Shown here one piece after another: positions 7,445-15,374 of a stretch of 25,254 nt of DNA. The stretch lies in contig CAKSRS010000040.1 in assembly GCA_934487205.1 (NCBI GenBank), positions 1 to 25,254 on the forward strand. The letters are read 5' to 3'. The translations under genes and the position numbers were made by a program. The notes beneath the pieces were generated by a model. That model had not been told where the DNA came from and did not search any database. It was given only the letters and a program-made list of their open reading frames with translations. The DNA is from an uncultured Clostridia bacterium. Its GTDB lineage: Bacteria; Bacillota; Clostridia; UBA1381. The first letter of the stretch is position 1. Each line of letters opens with the position of its first letter.

Positions 7445-10400
7445 TTATTTTGTAATATTTTCGCAAAAACGCATAAGAATTGCGGCAATCTGCGCTCTTG
7501 TCGTGCAGTCTTTCGGCGATAAAGCGGTATCGCTTGTGCCGGTGATAAGTCCTGCGGCGTTTGCCCATTCAATAGCGGCAAGCGCCCAGCCGCTTATGCT
7601 GTCTTTGTCCGCAAACTGCGAAACATCGCCCGCTGCGGTTGTGTCATAGTTTTTGAACTTTGCGTAACGGTAGATAACCGCCGCCGTCTGTTCACGCGTG
7701 ATGTCGGCATTGGGGGCGAACTCGGTGTCGTTTACGCCGCTCACAATGCCGTTTGCCGCTGCCCATGCAACCGCGGCGGCGTACCATGTGCCGTCTGCCA
7801 CATCGGAAAAGATGTTGGCGTATTGGGTTTCCGTCGGATTTTCAAGGCGGTAAAGCACGGTGACGAGCATTGCTCTTGTCATGTTCAGGTCGGGTGCAAA
7901 TTCGCTGCCGCCGACGCCGCTCATAATGCCTTTGTCGTGCACGTATTTAACCGCGTCGTATGCCCAGTGATTACGAACATCGCCGTACGGAAGATTTACT
8001 GTTTCGGCGGGCTTGTTATCGGTTGTCTTATCGTTATTGGTGTTCTTGTCGTCTTTTACGGACGGCTTGCGATTTCCCGATGAGCCCGAGTTTACGTCGT
8101 CCCAATTGCTTTCATACCCTGTTTCCTTGGTATAATCGTCGGTGTAGAACCATTTGATTACATCGCCCGCGGAAAGTTTTCTTGCGGCATAGCCTTCGTC
8201 CGCGATTAAGCCGTTCTGGCGGTACATCCAGCCTGAATTAGGTCCGTTATCCTTTTCGGCAAGTCCGTTGATTTCCGAAATATAAATGCCGTCCGTTATG
8301 TAATCTATACCGGCATTATTGAACATCATTTCGGTAAGATATTTCACGGTCGAACCCTTGGGAACGGATACGGTTTTTTGCGAAATCCATGCGGTGCTTG
8401 TGTGGTTTGCGCTTGTGTCGCCGTGTTTCGTATCGCCATACAGAGAAAATTTAACGGTGATTTGGTTTGAACTGCCCGATGATGAGCCGCCTTCTTTTCG
8501 GGTAATGACAACGCTGTAGGCTTTTGTGCTCTGTCCGTTTTTCGATGTAACGGTCAGCGTAAATTTATTTTCACCGACGCCGAGCGAAACGGCGCTGCTT
8601 GTGCTGCCGTACGAAAGCGAAATCGGTTCGCTTAGAGTTCCGCCCGATAAAACAGCCGCTGCTTTTTTGTTTGCAAAAATCGGCGTGAGTCTTATTGCCG
8701 ATACGCCGTTGTCGACGGTGTATTCGATTGTATCGTCTTTTTTGGGTGAACGTTTGACGTCGCCGGGAACGAGGTTTAGCGAGGATAAGTCCGCATTGTA
8801 TTCCGCCGTTTCGATGTTTGTAAAATTAAGAATATATATCAGCGGCTCTTTTTCGCCTTCCTGGACAATAATTCTCAATTTTTCCACAGCGGTTATGGGC
8901 TCGCTTGTTTTTCCGGACTCAACACGCTGATTGGATACGTATATGTTTGCGTTCGCATTTTCGGCTGCGGGCGTGATTTCAAGCGAACTTGCGCCCTTGC
9001 CGTCAATCGTGTAGGTATATTTTTCATTTTCGAGAGGAACTTCTTCGCCGTTTACGGTAAGCGATGAAAGTCCCGCGCTTGTTCCGACTGCGCCGTTTGC
9101 CGGTTTTGCCTTCAGAACAGTTTTGATTTCCGGTGATGTTTCGCCTGTGCTTGAATTGCAGGCAAAAACGGGGTTGTATATTTTGATGTAGCTTATTTCG
9201 TCAAGCTTTACGGGGTTGCCGTCAGCATCAACTGCCCAGCTTATGTCAAACCCGTCGCCGTTATAGAATGTTTCGTGATTTTTCACATACGGATTTTCCG
9301 CCGCGTTTTTCTTAGCGGCTGTTTCGCTGTGGCTGTCGGCATAGCCGAACGGGTAAAATCCCGCGTCAATCATTGTTCCGGTGAAGGAAACGCTCTGAGC
9401 CGTGTATGTGGTATTTTTGCCGACGCCGACATTGTACTGACCGTAATATTCGGGGTTCGGATAATACGGCTGGTTGTGGTATGTGTTTACGGGCAGAACG
9501 CCTGTTTCGCCGTCGCTGTCCGTCCAGGCGGTATCTGCCGCCGCCTTAAATTCGGTATCGCCGTTGGTGTAGGTTAATGTAAGATTGTGCCGCGCAAAAG
9601 CGGTGTAATACTCACTTCCCGCAAGTTCATACCAGTTTTCGCCGTCCTGCGATACCATAATCGCCGCCGGTTCCGCGGCGCCGCTTGCTGTTGTTCCGTC
9701 GGTGTTTGTAAAGCAGTTGCCGAATACGATAAAGTCTATACCGTAAGGGTTATCGGGACTGTTCTTTATCGGATTATCATATTTGTAAATAATGTTGCCG
9801 CCGAAGGAACCGAGCGTTACTATTTCTGAGCCGGACAATGTTTTTGCGGGGGATTGATACTGCGGCATGTTGACGAACTGTCCGGGAGCGGGCAGGTATG
9901 ATTCAACAGAATCGGGCGCGCCAGCGGGCTGACGTCTGAAACCGATAACATAACCCTGTCCTTCCGCCGCGCCGTCTACGGTACGCAGAATGAACGTTCT
10001 CGGCAATAATGTGTCCTTGTTTCCGACCGGGATTTCGATAGGTTCGCCGGCGGGCGCGGAATATGTCTTGCCGTCGAGCTCAACCTGAACGGTCACGCCG
10101 TCCGTCACATTTGTGTGATACGTAACGTGAATTGTTTCGCACGACGGGTCGAAATTGCATCTTCCCGTCCAGTCGCTGCCGTCGGCTGCAAGGGTGGTCG
10201 CAAGACTGCCCTCGTCAAGAGTGATATTTGTAATGTAAAGTTCCGCCTTTCGGTGAACGATAAGCTTGTAGTCGGTTTTTACGTTGCTTTTCGTAACGGA
10301 AATAATAATTTCATTGTCGCCAACTTCAAGCGGAATAAGCTCGGTCGGTTTTCCGCTTTTAACCGATTTGCCGTTTACCGTAATGGTACTGCCCGCGGCG

Positions 10401-12103
10401 GTTGGGGTAATTTTCAGTTGGTCGCGGAAGTAGTTTACGGTGTAGCAATAAGCGTCCTCGTTTCCGCCCGCAACAAATTCGGGCGAAAGAACTTCCTCGG
10501 GGGTGAGTCCTTCGGCGGACACGTTGTTTTTTGATTTTGCATTGCCGGTGGAAGAAACCGCAAGGGAAAGCTTGGTGAGCGGACCGGTTGCCGCGGTTTT
10601 CTTTACTTTAAGTGTGTATTCTTTTGTTTTTGTTTCCTGAATGCTGCCCGCGGGTGCGGTAACCGTGATTTTAATTACCGATTCGCTGATTGCGTCGGGG
10701 AGATAACAGTTTGTGCCCTTTCCCGTAAGGGCTGTTCCTTTGGTGTTTAATGTGCCCTTGTTTGCGTTGGCGGCAGTGCTATAATATGAAGTGATTTTAA
10801 CATCTGCACCTTCAACAGCCGCTGCGCCGCCGATTTTTACCGATTGCGCGCCTTTGATTTCTATTTCATAGTCGAATGTATCGGGCGAAAATTCAAATCC
10901 TTTGACGGTGGGGGAAAGGATTTCAAGTGATTTAAGCTTGTAATCCGCGTCCGATGATTGAGTGAGGTCGATGGTGACGGTGTCGGCGTCGGCACCGACG
11001 TCTATTGAGCCGTTTTTCGTAATGTAGTTTTCTTTTGTAACGGTGTAATCAAATTTTTGCGCCGCGCCCGCTGCACCGGCGTGCAGTAGGCAGTTGTACA
11101 GGTCATAGCCTTCGGGTGCGTTCTCCTGTTTAACGATGTACTTGCTGTCGACCGTTTCGCCGTAGTATTTGTCGGTGAGGGTGAGCGCCGCGCCCTCCGT
11201 AACCTTAATCGGTACGATAACGCCTTCAAATGCGGGTACGGTGAGGTTGTATGTAACATTTTCCGATGTATCGGCGTCACCGACCGCCGTTACGGCTGCG
11301 GTTAAGGTGAATTTTGCGTCATCTTCGCCGACGTTCGGCCGTTTTACGGCTGTTTTCATGTCGGACAGAATGGTAAGCGCGTCGTCTCTGCCGCTTTCAT
11401 TTTTCAAATTCCATGAAACTGCCGCCTTTGCTTTGGTGTAAAGGAAGGTGTTCGGCGGTGCGACGGGCAGCTTGCCTGTGCCGCTTGTTGTTGTTTCGCC
11501 GAGGGGCGCAACAATTTCGTCGGGCGATGTATTTTTGCCCTTTATAAATTCAAACGGCAGATTTTCGGCAATGTACCGAACAATTTCGCTGTCCGTGCGG
11601 ATTTTTGATTTTGAATTTATGTAGATGCTTGGAATTTTCGCCGCAGTTTCGCCGCCTATGGTAAATTCCGTGTTGCTGAGCCGCTGTGCGGCATTTGAGT
11701 TATCCTTGAAGTAATCGGTGATTATATCGCCGTTTTGATTGAAGGCGTTTACGGTAAAGTTTTCCGCGTAACCGTTTTTCCATTCGGTATAGCTTGACGC
11801 ACCTTTGACATAAGAAAAGTTTATGTCAAGCTCTTTTCCCGTTTCGCTGTATGCCCAAGCCTTCATGTATTCAAGTACGTTGGTGTAGGTTGTCCCGTTG
11901 TACTCAAGAGGGAATATCAGCGGTTTTTTTATGGTACATTGCGAAAATTCGTTGCGCACTTTGTCCAAAGCTTCGCTGTCGGACATGGCGGTTTCTTCCG
12001 CGGCGCAGGGGATTTGCGTATCATCTGCGTTTGCCGTAATCGGCAATGAGCTCAGCGCCATCATAAGTGACAGCAGTAAGCTTAAAATTTTTTTTGATTT
12101 CAT
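7445..12103 (-). CDS. Large SLH-anchored surface protein with cadherin-like repeats and DUF4430
   Basis: A 1552-aa exported protein, first gene of the operon. The signal peptide is about 1-26 (cut near ANA-DD). The N-terminal third carries Ig-like segments of the atrophied bacterial Ig type (about 200-330). Cadherin-like beta-sandwich repeats start near 389, 509, 622, 1011 and 1101. Between about 733 and 990 is a different beta-rich module (GIDFIVFGNCF, AAIMVSQDGENWYEL) seen in other bacterial surface proteins. A DUF4430 domain spans about 1213-1335 (NSGWMYRQNG, DVIKWFYTDD), followed by a Lys/Asp/Asn-rich linker and three SLH repeats (about 1373-1415, 1432-1475, 1497-1540). ATG 12103 has AAAGGA 9 nt upstream and begins a canonical signal peptide; an upstream in-frame start at 12220 would lie inside the terminator hairpin. 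The likely role is outermost capture of cobalamin; its riboswitch leader supports this. Confidence 0.82.
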   Translation of the reverse strand: MKSKKILSLLLSLMMALSSLPITANADDTQIPCAAEETAMSDSEALDKVRNEFSQCTIKKPLIFPLEYNGTTYTNVLEYMKAWAYSETGKELDINFSYVKGASSYTEWKNGYAENFTVNAFNQNGDIITDYFKDNSNAAQRLSNTEFTIGGETAAKIPSIYINSKSKIRTDSEIVRYIAENLPFEFIKGKNTSPDEIVAPLGETTTSGTGKLPVAPPNTFLYTKAKAAVSWNLKNESGRDDALTILSDMKTAVKRPNVGEDDAKFTLTAAVTAVGDADTSENVTYNLTVPAFEGVIVPIKVTEGAALTLTDKYYGETVDSKYIVKQENAPEGYDLYNCLLHAGAAGAAQKFDYTVTKENYITKNGSIDVGADADTVTIDLTQSSDADYKLKSLEILSPTVKGFEFSPDTFDYEIEIKGAQSVKIGGAAAVEGADVKITSYYSTAANANKGTLNTKGTALTGKGTNCYLPDAISESVIKITVTAPAGSIQETKTKEYTLKVKKTAATGPLTKLSLAVSSTGNAKSKNNVSAEGLTPEEVLSPEFVAGGNEDAYCYTVNYFRDQLKITPTAAGSTITVNGKSVKSGKPTELIPLEVGDNEIIISVTKSNVKTDYKLIVHRKAELYITNITLDEGSLATTLAADGSDWTGRCNFDPSCETIHVTYHTNVTDGVTVQVELDGKTYSAPAGEPIEIPVGNKDTLLPRTFILRTVDGAAEGQGYVIGFRRQPAGAPDSVESYLPAPGQFVNMPQYQSPAKTLSGSEIVTLGSFGGNIIYKYDNPIKNSPDNPYGIDFIVFGNCFTNTDGTTASGAAEPAAIMVSQDGENWYELAGSEYYTAFARHNLTLTYTNGDTEFKAAADTAWTDSDGETGVLPVNTYHNQPYYPNPEYYGQYNVGVGKNTTYTAQSVSFTGTMIDAGFYPFGYADSHSETAAKKNAAENPYVKNHETFYNGDGFDISWAVDADGNPVKLDEISYIKIYNPVFACNSSTGETSPEIKTVLKAKPANGAVGTSAGLSSLTVNGEEVPLENEKYTYTIDGKGASSLEITPAAENANANIYVSNQRVESGKTSEPITAVEKLRIIVQEGEKEPLIYILNFTNIETAEYNADLSSLNLVPGDVKRSPKKDDTIEYTVDNGVSAIRLTPIFANKKAAAVLSGGTLSEPISLSYGSTSSAVSLGVGENKFTLTVTSKNGQSTKAYSVVITRKEGGSSSGSSNQITVKFSLYGDTKHGDTSANHTSTAWISQKTVSVPKGSTVKYLTEMMFNNAGIDYITDGIYISEINGLAEKDNGPNSGWMYRQNGLIADEGYAARKLSAGDVIKWFYTDDYTKETGYESNWDDVNSGSSGNRKPSVKDDKNTNNDKTTDNKPAETVNLPYGDVRNHWAYDAVKYVHDKGIMSGVGGSEFAPDLNMTRAMLVTVLYRLENPTETQYANIFSDVADGTWYAAAVAWAAANGIVSGVNDTEFAPNADITREQTAAVIYRYAKFKNYDTTAAGDVSQFADKDSISGWALAAIEWANAAGLITGTSDTALSPKDCTTRAQIAAILMRFCENITK

Positions 12104-12184
12104 TTTAATAAATCCTTTCATGACGTTTTTGCTTGTGTAGTAAAATTTGTGCGATTGCCACCTCCGGTTTGTGACCGCGGCGAT

Positions 12185-12224
12185 AAAAAAGCCGCAGTAA
12201 TTTTCTGATAAAATTACCACAGCT
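12185..12224 (-). terminator. Intrinsic terminator controlled by the cobalamin riboswitch
   Basis: On the minus strand, arm AGCTGTGGTAATTTT (12224-12210) pairs along all 15 positions, allowing G-U pairs, with AAAATTACTGCGGCT (12204-12190) around a 5-nt loop. TTTTTT follows at 12190-12185. It lies about 110 nt downstream of the aptamer and about 80 nt before the first gene's start, the expected place for a transcription-attenuation platform: terminator when cobalamin is bound, read-through when it is scarce. The mutually exclusive antiterminator was not worked out. Confidence 0.88.
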
Positions 12225-12233
12225 GAGTTTTCC

Positions 12234-12247
12234 TGTGATTAATCACA
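12234..12247. other. Perfect 14-bp palindrome in the riboswitch leader
   Basis: TGTGATTAATCACA is perfectly self-complementary. It lies between the aptamer and the terminator. It could be part of the alternative leader structure or a protein-binding site. The half-site looks like a CRP/FNR-type TGTGA, but with 4 rather than 6 bp between halves, and its position downstream of the promoter argues against an activator site. Confidence 0.4.
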
Positions 12248-12335
12248 ATTTGCTTGCACCAAAATAACAAGTCCTTACCGAAAAGATAAGCACAAACAAA
12301 AACGCTGCCCCTATGCCGTGCGGCACTTGCGGGGT

Positions 12336-12560
12336 AACATCAAAGCAGGTCTTGTGGCTCGCATCGTACGGACGGAAAATCCACGCTTTTGTATCAAGCC
12401 TTCTCAGTTTCCCAATGACCGGCTTTCGCCGCCGATACAAAAACATTCGATGCACACACCGACAGAATTACGCAGGGGATTCGCACCCCATTCCCTTTCC
12501 ACCGATTATGCCTTGCCGTGCGGCTTTTGCGGCATAACCGACACTCTGTGTGACGATGTT
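12336..12560 (-). promoter_or_regulatory. Cobalamin (B12) riboswitch aptamer
   Basis: Read on the minus strand, the leader carries the conserved cobalamin-aptamer blocks in order: AAAGGGAA, then GGGGTGCGAATCCCC and TGCGTAATTCTGTCGGTG, and near the 3' end GAGCCACAAGACCTGC, which matches the conserved AAGCCCGAAGACCTGCC block of the btuB-type B12 box. The closing stem P1 is visible as AACATC (12560-12555) with GATGTT (12341-12336). A CCCC...GGGG hairpin with an inner TGCC-GCAC-GGCA stem follows immediately downstream (about 12310-12335) and may supply the kissing-loop partner. It controls the operon at 1429-12103 and is strong independent evidence that the operon handles corrinoids. Boundaries are approximate to a few bases. 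Confidence 0.92.
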
Positions 12561-12571
12561 CAATTATAGCT

Positions 12572-12600
12572 ATTGTAACATAGTTTTACGGTAAAATCAA
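12572..12600 (-). promoter_or_regulatory. Sigma-A promoter of the B12 operon
   Basis: On the minus strand, TTGATT (12600-12595) and TACAAT (12577-12572) are separated by exactly 17 nt. Transcription would begin near 12565, a few bases before the P1 stem of the riboswitch. A nearby TATAAT closer to the aptamer lacks a matching -35. Confidence 0.65.
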
Positions 12601-12632
12601 TTATCAAAACAAACAAAAATATAAAAAAACAA

Positions 12633-13463
12633 TTATTTTTTATATTTATTCCGATATTCCCCGGGCGAAATGCCGACGTTCTTTTTGAACATTTTATAGA
12701 TATACGGCGTGTTGCTGAGTCCCAAAAGTTCGGATATGTTTTCGATTGTGACGTCGCTGTTTTCCAGCATGAACCGAATAGTTTTTATGCGCAGATCGGT
12801 TCGGTATTGTATCGGGCTTTTGCCCAGATATTTTTTAAAGTTTCGTCTGAATCCGCCGCTGCTGATGTTGCACATGGCGGCGATTTCTTCCATGGAAATA
12901 TCGTTAAACGGGTCTTTTTCTATCAGTTTAATCCCCTGGGATATTGCGGAATAATCTTTGGTCTGCACCCTTGCGTTTTCCCTTCCCAAAATCGAAAGCA
13001 CTTCGCATACGCCCGATAGTATGCAGATGGGCGATTTTATGGGTTCTTCGTATGTTCGTACGACGTTTTTAATCGCGTGCGATAATCTGTCGGGGAACAG
13101 CGTGTTTATAATAAACGGAGACGGCGCAAAGGACAGCGGTCTGCCGTTTTGCCTGATATGAAATTCGACTAAGTACGCGTCCTGGTCGGAGAGATTGCAG
13201 TCGCTGTTGAGTACGCTGTAGTCGCTGCCTTCGGGAAGGCATACAATGCTGTTTTGCGGCGCGAAAAAGGAAGTGCCGCCTTTTTTTAAGTCGGTGTAAA
13301 CGCCGTTGCAGCCGCTGAGCAGAATAACGGCGTTGATACTTCTTGGAGCGCCCTTGCTGTACAATACGCCTTTAACCCATTTTTGGCGTTCTGCCTTGAT
13401 ATCGGCAATTTCAAAGTTCATGGAATATAAATCTTTGAAGGAAACATATTCTGGATTTTTCAA
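12633..13463 (-). CDS. AraC-family transcriptional regulator
   Basis: A 276-aa regulator. The N-terminal about 160 residues form a beta-rich sensor or dimerisation domain (cupin-like, with LPEGSDYSV). The C-terminal about 100 residues hold the two helix-turn-helix motifs of AraC/XylS proteins (DISMEEIAAMCNISSGGFRRNFKKYLG, and TIENISELLGLSNTPYIYKMFKKNVGISPGEYR in shorter blocks). I chose TTG 13463: AGGTGA lies 7 nt upstream, and the longer in-frame TTG at 13514 falls inside the -35 box of a perfect promoter, upstream of the transcript start. ATG 13421 is a further in-frame option with no clear ribosome binding site. It is transcribed divergently from the sugar operon and is probably its activator, responding to a sugar or sugar-acid ligand. 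No terminator is obvious after its stop; the B12 operon promoter begins about 30 nt downstream. Confidence 0.88.
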   Translation of the reverse strand: MKNPEYVSFKDLYSMNFEIADIKAERQKWVKGVLYSKGAPRSINAVILLSGCNGVYTDLKKGGTSFFAPQNSIVCLPEGSDYSVLNSDCNLSDQDAYLVEFHIRQNGRPLSFAPSPFIINTLFPDRLSHAIKNVVRTYEEPIKSPICILSGVCEVLSILGRENARVQTKDYSAISQGIKLIEKDPFNDISMEEIAAMCNISSGGFRRNFKKYLGKSPIQYRTDLRIKTIRFMLENSDVTIENISELLGLSNTPYIYKMFKKNVGISPGEYRNKYKK

Positions 13464-13485
13464 AATTTCATCACCTGCCGCTTTG

Positions 13486-13514
13486 ATTATAGCATTACAT
13501 AAAGCGCTTGTCAA
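13486..13514 (-). promoter_or_regulatory. Consensus sigma-A promoter of the AraC-type regulator
   Basis: Minus strand: TTGACA (13514-13509), a 17-nt spacer, and TATAAT (13491-13486), a perfect match to the sigma-A/sigma-70 consensus. The predicted transcript start near 13479 leaves only about 15 nt of leader, just enough for the AGGTGA ribosome binding site before TTG 13463. Confidence 0.85.
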
Positions 13515-13522
13515 GTGTTCGA

Positions 13523-13539
13523 AAAGTATAGTAAAGTAT
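13523..13539. promoter_or_regulatory. Candidate AraC-type operator (10-bp-spaced direct repeat)
   Basis: AAAGTAT occurs at 13523-13529 and again at 13533-13539, exactly one helical turn apart and on the same face. It lies about 14 bp upstream of the -35 box of the rightward promoter, a typical spot for AraC-family activators, and just upstream of the regulator's own promoter. Function is inferred. Confidence 0.4.
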
Positions 13540-13552
13540 GCCGAAAATTATA

Positions 13553-13581
13553 TTTACATATGTTATATAAAGGCATATAAT
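13553..13581 (+). promoter_or_regulatory. Sigma-A promoter of the catabolic operon
   Basis: TTTACA (13553-13558), a 17-nt spacer and TATAAT (13576-13581). The predicted transcript start is near 13588, giving a leader of about 25 nt before ATG 13612. Confidence 0.78.
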
Positions 13582-13611
13582 AAAGTAAAACAGAAGAAAG
13601 CGGGTGTATGT

Positions 13612-14664
13612 ATGAAAAAAATCAAAATAGATGATTTGTATAGCTTTTCGGTAAAAGCGCTGACAAGCGCCGGCGTATCGGAGGAAAACGCAAAATTAAC
13701 GGCGGATACGCTGATTGCGACCGATATGTTCGGTGTGGTAACGCACGGTACAAAAAATCTGGGACAGTATATCAAAAAAATCGAGGCGGGCGGACTGGAC
13801 GCGAAGGCGGAGCCGACCGTGGTATGCGAGGGTGCTGCCTTTGCGATTGTAGACGGAAATAAGGCGCTCGGAATGGTCACGGGTTCAAAAGCGATGAAAA
13901 TGGCGGTTGAAAAGGCAAAAAAAGCCGGGGTTGCCTATGTGGGCGTTAAAAACAGCTGTCATTTCGGTGCGGCGGGATATTATGCCAACCTTGCCGCGAA
14001 GGAGGGGCTTATTGGTATTTCCATGAGCAATGCCGACCCGGTAATTGTGGTTCCGAACGGCGCGGAAAAGGCTATCGGCACAAATCCGTTTTCCTTTGCG
14101 GTTCCGCTGGGTAACGGAAAAAGCATTTTCCTTGACATTGCGCTGAGCAGCGTTGCCGCGCTTAAGGTTATCATGGCTAAGGAAAAGGGTGCGGATATCC
14201 CGGATACATGGCTTGTTGACGAAAACGGCGAGCCCACGCGCGACGCGTCGCTGTTCCCGCAGCATGCGGGACTTCAGCCTATGGCGGCGCATAAAGGGTA
14301 CGGTCTTGCGGTGCTTGTTGAAACGTTGGCGGCGGTAATGACAGGTGCGGGAATATTGAGCCAAATCGCAAGCTGGAATTTGGATATGTCCTCGGTAAAT
14401 AATGCGGGGCATGCGTTTATTGCGATTGACGTTTCGCAAATGATGAATACGGACGAATTTAATAAGAGAATAAACCATCTTGCCGATGAGCTTAAAAACG
14501 GCAAAAAGGCAAAAGGAAAGAGCGAAATTTTTCTGCCGGGCGAAATGGAATGGAACAGGTATGAAAAAGCGGCGGAACATGGCGAGCTGGAGCTGACCGA
14601 CGCAATGGCGGACAGCCTTGCGGAACTTGCCGAAAGAACAGGAATAGAGATAAAAATTTATTAA
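13612..14664 (+). CDS. Ldh2-family NAD(P)-dependent 2-hydroxyacid dehydrogenase
   Basis: A 350-aa cytoplasmic oxidoreductase of the malate/L-lactate dehydrogenase 2 family, which interconverts 2-hydroxy and 2-keto acids (malate, lactate, ureidoglycolate, 2,3-diketogulonate and similar). Family blocks are present: THG with His45, SCHFGAAGYY (115-124, His117), GTNPFSFAVP (156-165) and HKGYGLAVLVE (227-237). Length is normal for the family. The ATG at 13612 opens a sensible N-terminus; the ribosome binding site (AAAGCGGGTG) is imperfect. An in-frame extension back to 13306 would run through the promoter and the antisense of the regulator, so it is rejected. As first gene of the operon it may reduce pyruvate or a keto acid made downstream, or oxidise an incoming hydroxy acid. 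The exact substrate cannot be read from sequence. Confidence 0.88.
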   Translation: MKKIKIDDLYSFSVKALTSAGVSEENAKLTADTLIATDMFGVVTHGTKNLGQYIKKIEAGGLDAKAEPTVVCEGAAFAIVDGNKALGMVTGSKAMKMAVEKAKKAGVAYVGVKNSCHFGAAGYYANLAAKEGLIGISMSNADPVIVVPNGAEKAIGTNPFSFAVPLGNGKSIFLDIALSSVAALKVIMAKEKGADIPDTWLVDENGEPTRDASLFPQHAGLQPMAAHKGYGLAVLVETLAAVMTGAGILSQIASWNLDMSSVNNAGHAFIAIDVSQMMNTDEFNKRINHLADELKNGKKAKGKSEIFLPGEMEWNRYEKAAEHGELELTDAMADSLAELAERTGIEIKIY

Positions 14665-14682
14665 AGAAAGAGGTAAAAAAAC

Positions 14683-15339
14683 ATGGATAAGACAATGTAC
14701 GGAATTTTGAAAACAACGGCAATCTGCCCGATAATGGTAGCGCCCGAGCTTGAATTTGCGCCGATGGCGGCGAAGGCTTTGGCGGAGGGCGGACTTCCCG
14801 TATGCGAAGTGCTTTTGCACAGAGATGATGATTCGCTGAAAAGAATTTCAAAGATTGCCAAGGACGCGCCGGAAGTGATTGTCGGAGCGGGCACGGTAAT
14901 TTCGGTAAGAGACGCGGAGGAGGCATTGGACGCGGGCGCAAAGTTTTGCGTTGCGCCGGGATTTGTGCCGGAGGTTGTTGAATTTTGCTTAAAGAATAAT
15001 CTGCCCATTCTTCCCGGCTGCGTAACGCCGACCGAGATATCGATGGCGCTGAATTACGGAATTAATGTTTTAAAATTCTTCCCGGTATATCAAATGGGCG
15101 GGATTGAAACGCTCACGCAATATTATTACGGACCGTTCGGTAAAGCGGAATTTGTCGTAACGGGCGGATTAAACGGACAGAATTTCCTGCCGCTTGTTAA
15201 GTTTGACAGCGTTCTTGCGGCGGGCGGCGACTGGATGTTCGCGGAAAATAACGCCGTCAGCGAGAAAAATTATGAGCAAATCGTGTTGAATACGAGAAAA
15301 ACGATAAAGGAATCGCTTGACGCAAGAAGAAAGTTTTAA
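14683..15339 (+). CDS. KDPG/KHG aldolase-family enzyme, probably a non-phosphorylated KDG-type aldolase
   Basis: A 218-aa class I aldolase of the Eda family, which cleaves 2-keto-3-deoxy acids to pyruvate plus an aldehyde. The Schiff-base lysine is Lys131 in LKFFPVYQMGG, and the general acid/base glutamate is Glu42 in VCEVLL. Family blocks GAGTV (69-73), CVAPGF (89-94), LPGCVTPTE (110-118) and VVTGGLN (158-164) are intact. At the position of E. coli Ser184 (GGSW), which contacts the substrate phosphate, this protein has Asp183 (GGDW), arguing against a phosphorylated substrate. The Arg that follows the Glu is also displaced by one residue (HRD). The ribosome binding site is AGAGG before ATG 14683, 18 nt after the previous gene. 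It would supply pyruvate and an aldehyde for the downstream aldehyde dehydrogenase. Confidence 0.85.
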   Translation: MDKTMYGILKTTAICPIMVAPELEFAPMAAKALAEGGLPVCEVLLHRDDDSLKRISKIAKDAPEVIVGAGTVISVRDAEEALDAGAKFCVAPGFVPEVVEFCLKNNLPILPGCVTPTEISMALNYGINVLKFFPVYQMGGIETLTQYYYGPFGKAEFVVTGGLNGQNFLPLVKFDSVLAAGGDWMFAENNAVSEKNYEQIVLNTRKTIKESLDARRKF

Positions 15340-15374
15340 AGAATTTGGTTTAATGCGCGTCGGGAGGTGCAGTA

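Noticed and set aside
12104..12220. Extension of the large SLH protein to 12220
   Set aside because: That start lies inside the terminator hairpin and places 39 residues before a canonical signal peptide. ATG 12103 has its own ribosome binding site.
12234..12247. CRP/FNR activator site
   Set aside because: The half-sites are 4 bp apart instead of 6, and the palindrome lies over 300 bp downstream of the predicted transcript start.
12313..12569. Short plus-strand open frames across the riboswitch
   Set aside because: The region is explained by the aptamer on the minus strand, and the peptides have no recognisable features or ribosome binding sites.
13306..13611. Long N-terminal extension of the Ldh2 gene
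   Set aside because: It would translate the antisense of the regulator and the promoter region. The family N-terminus begins at ATG 13612, downstream of the promoter.
13885..14820. 311-codon minus-strand open frame opposite the Ldh2 and aldolase genes
   Set aside because: It is a shadow of two well-supported genes. Its translation is rich in Arg, His and Phe with no family resemblance, and no promoter or ribosome binding site was seen.
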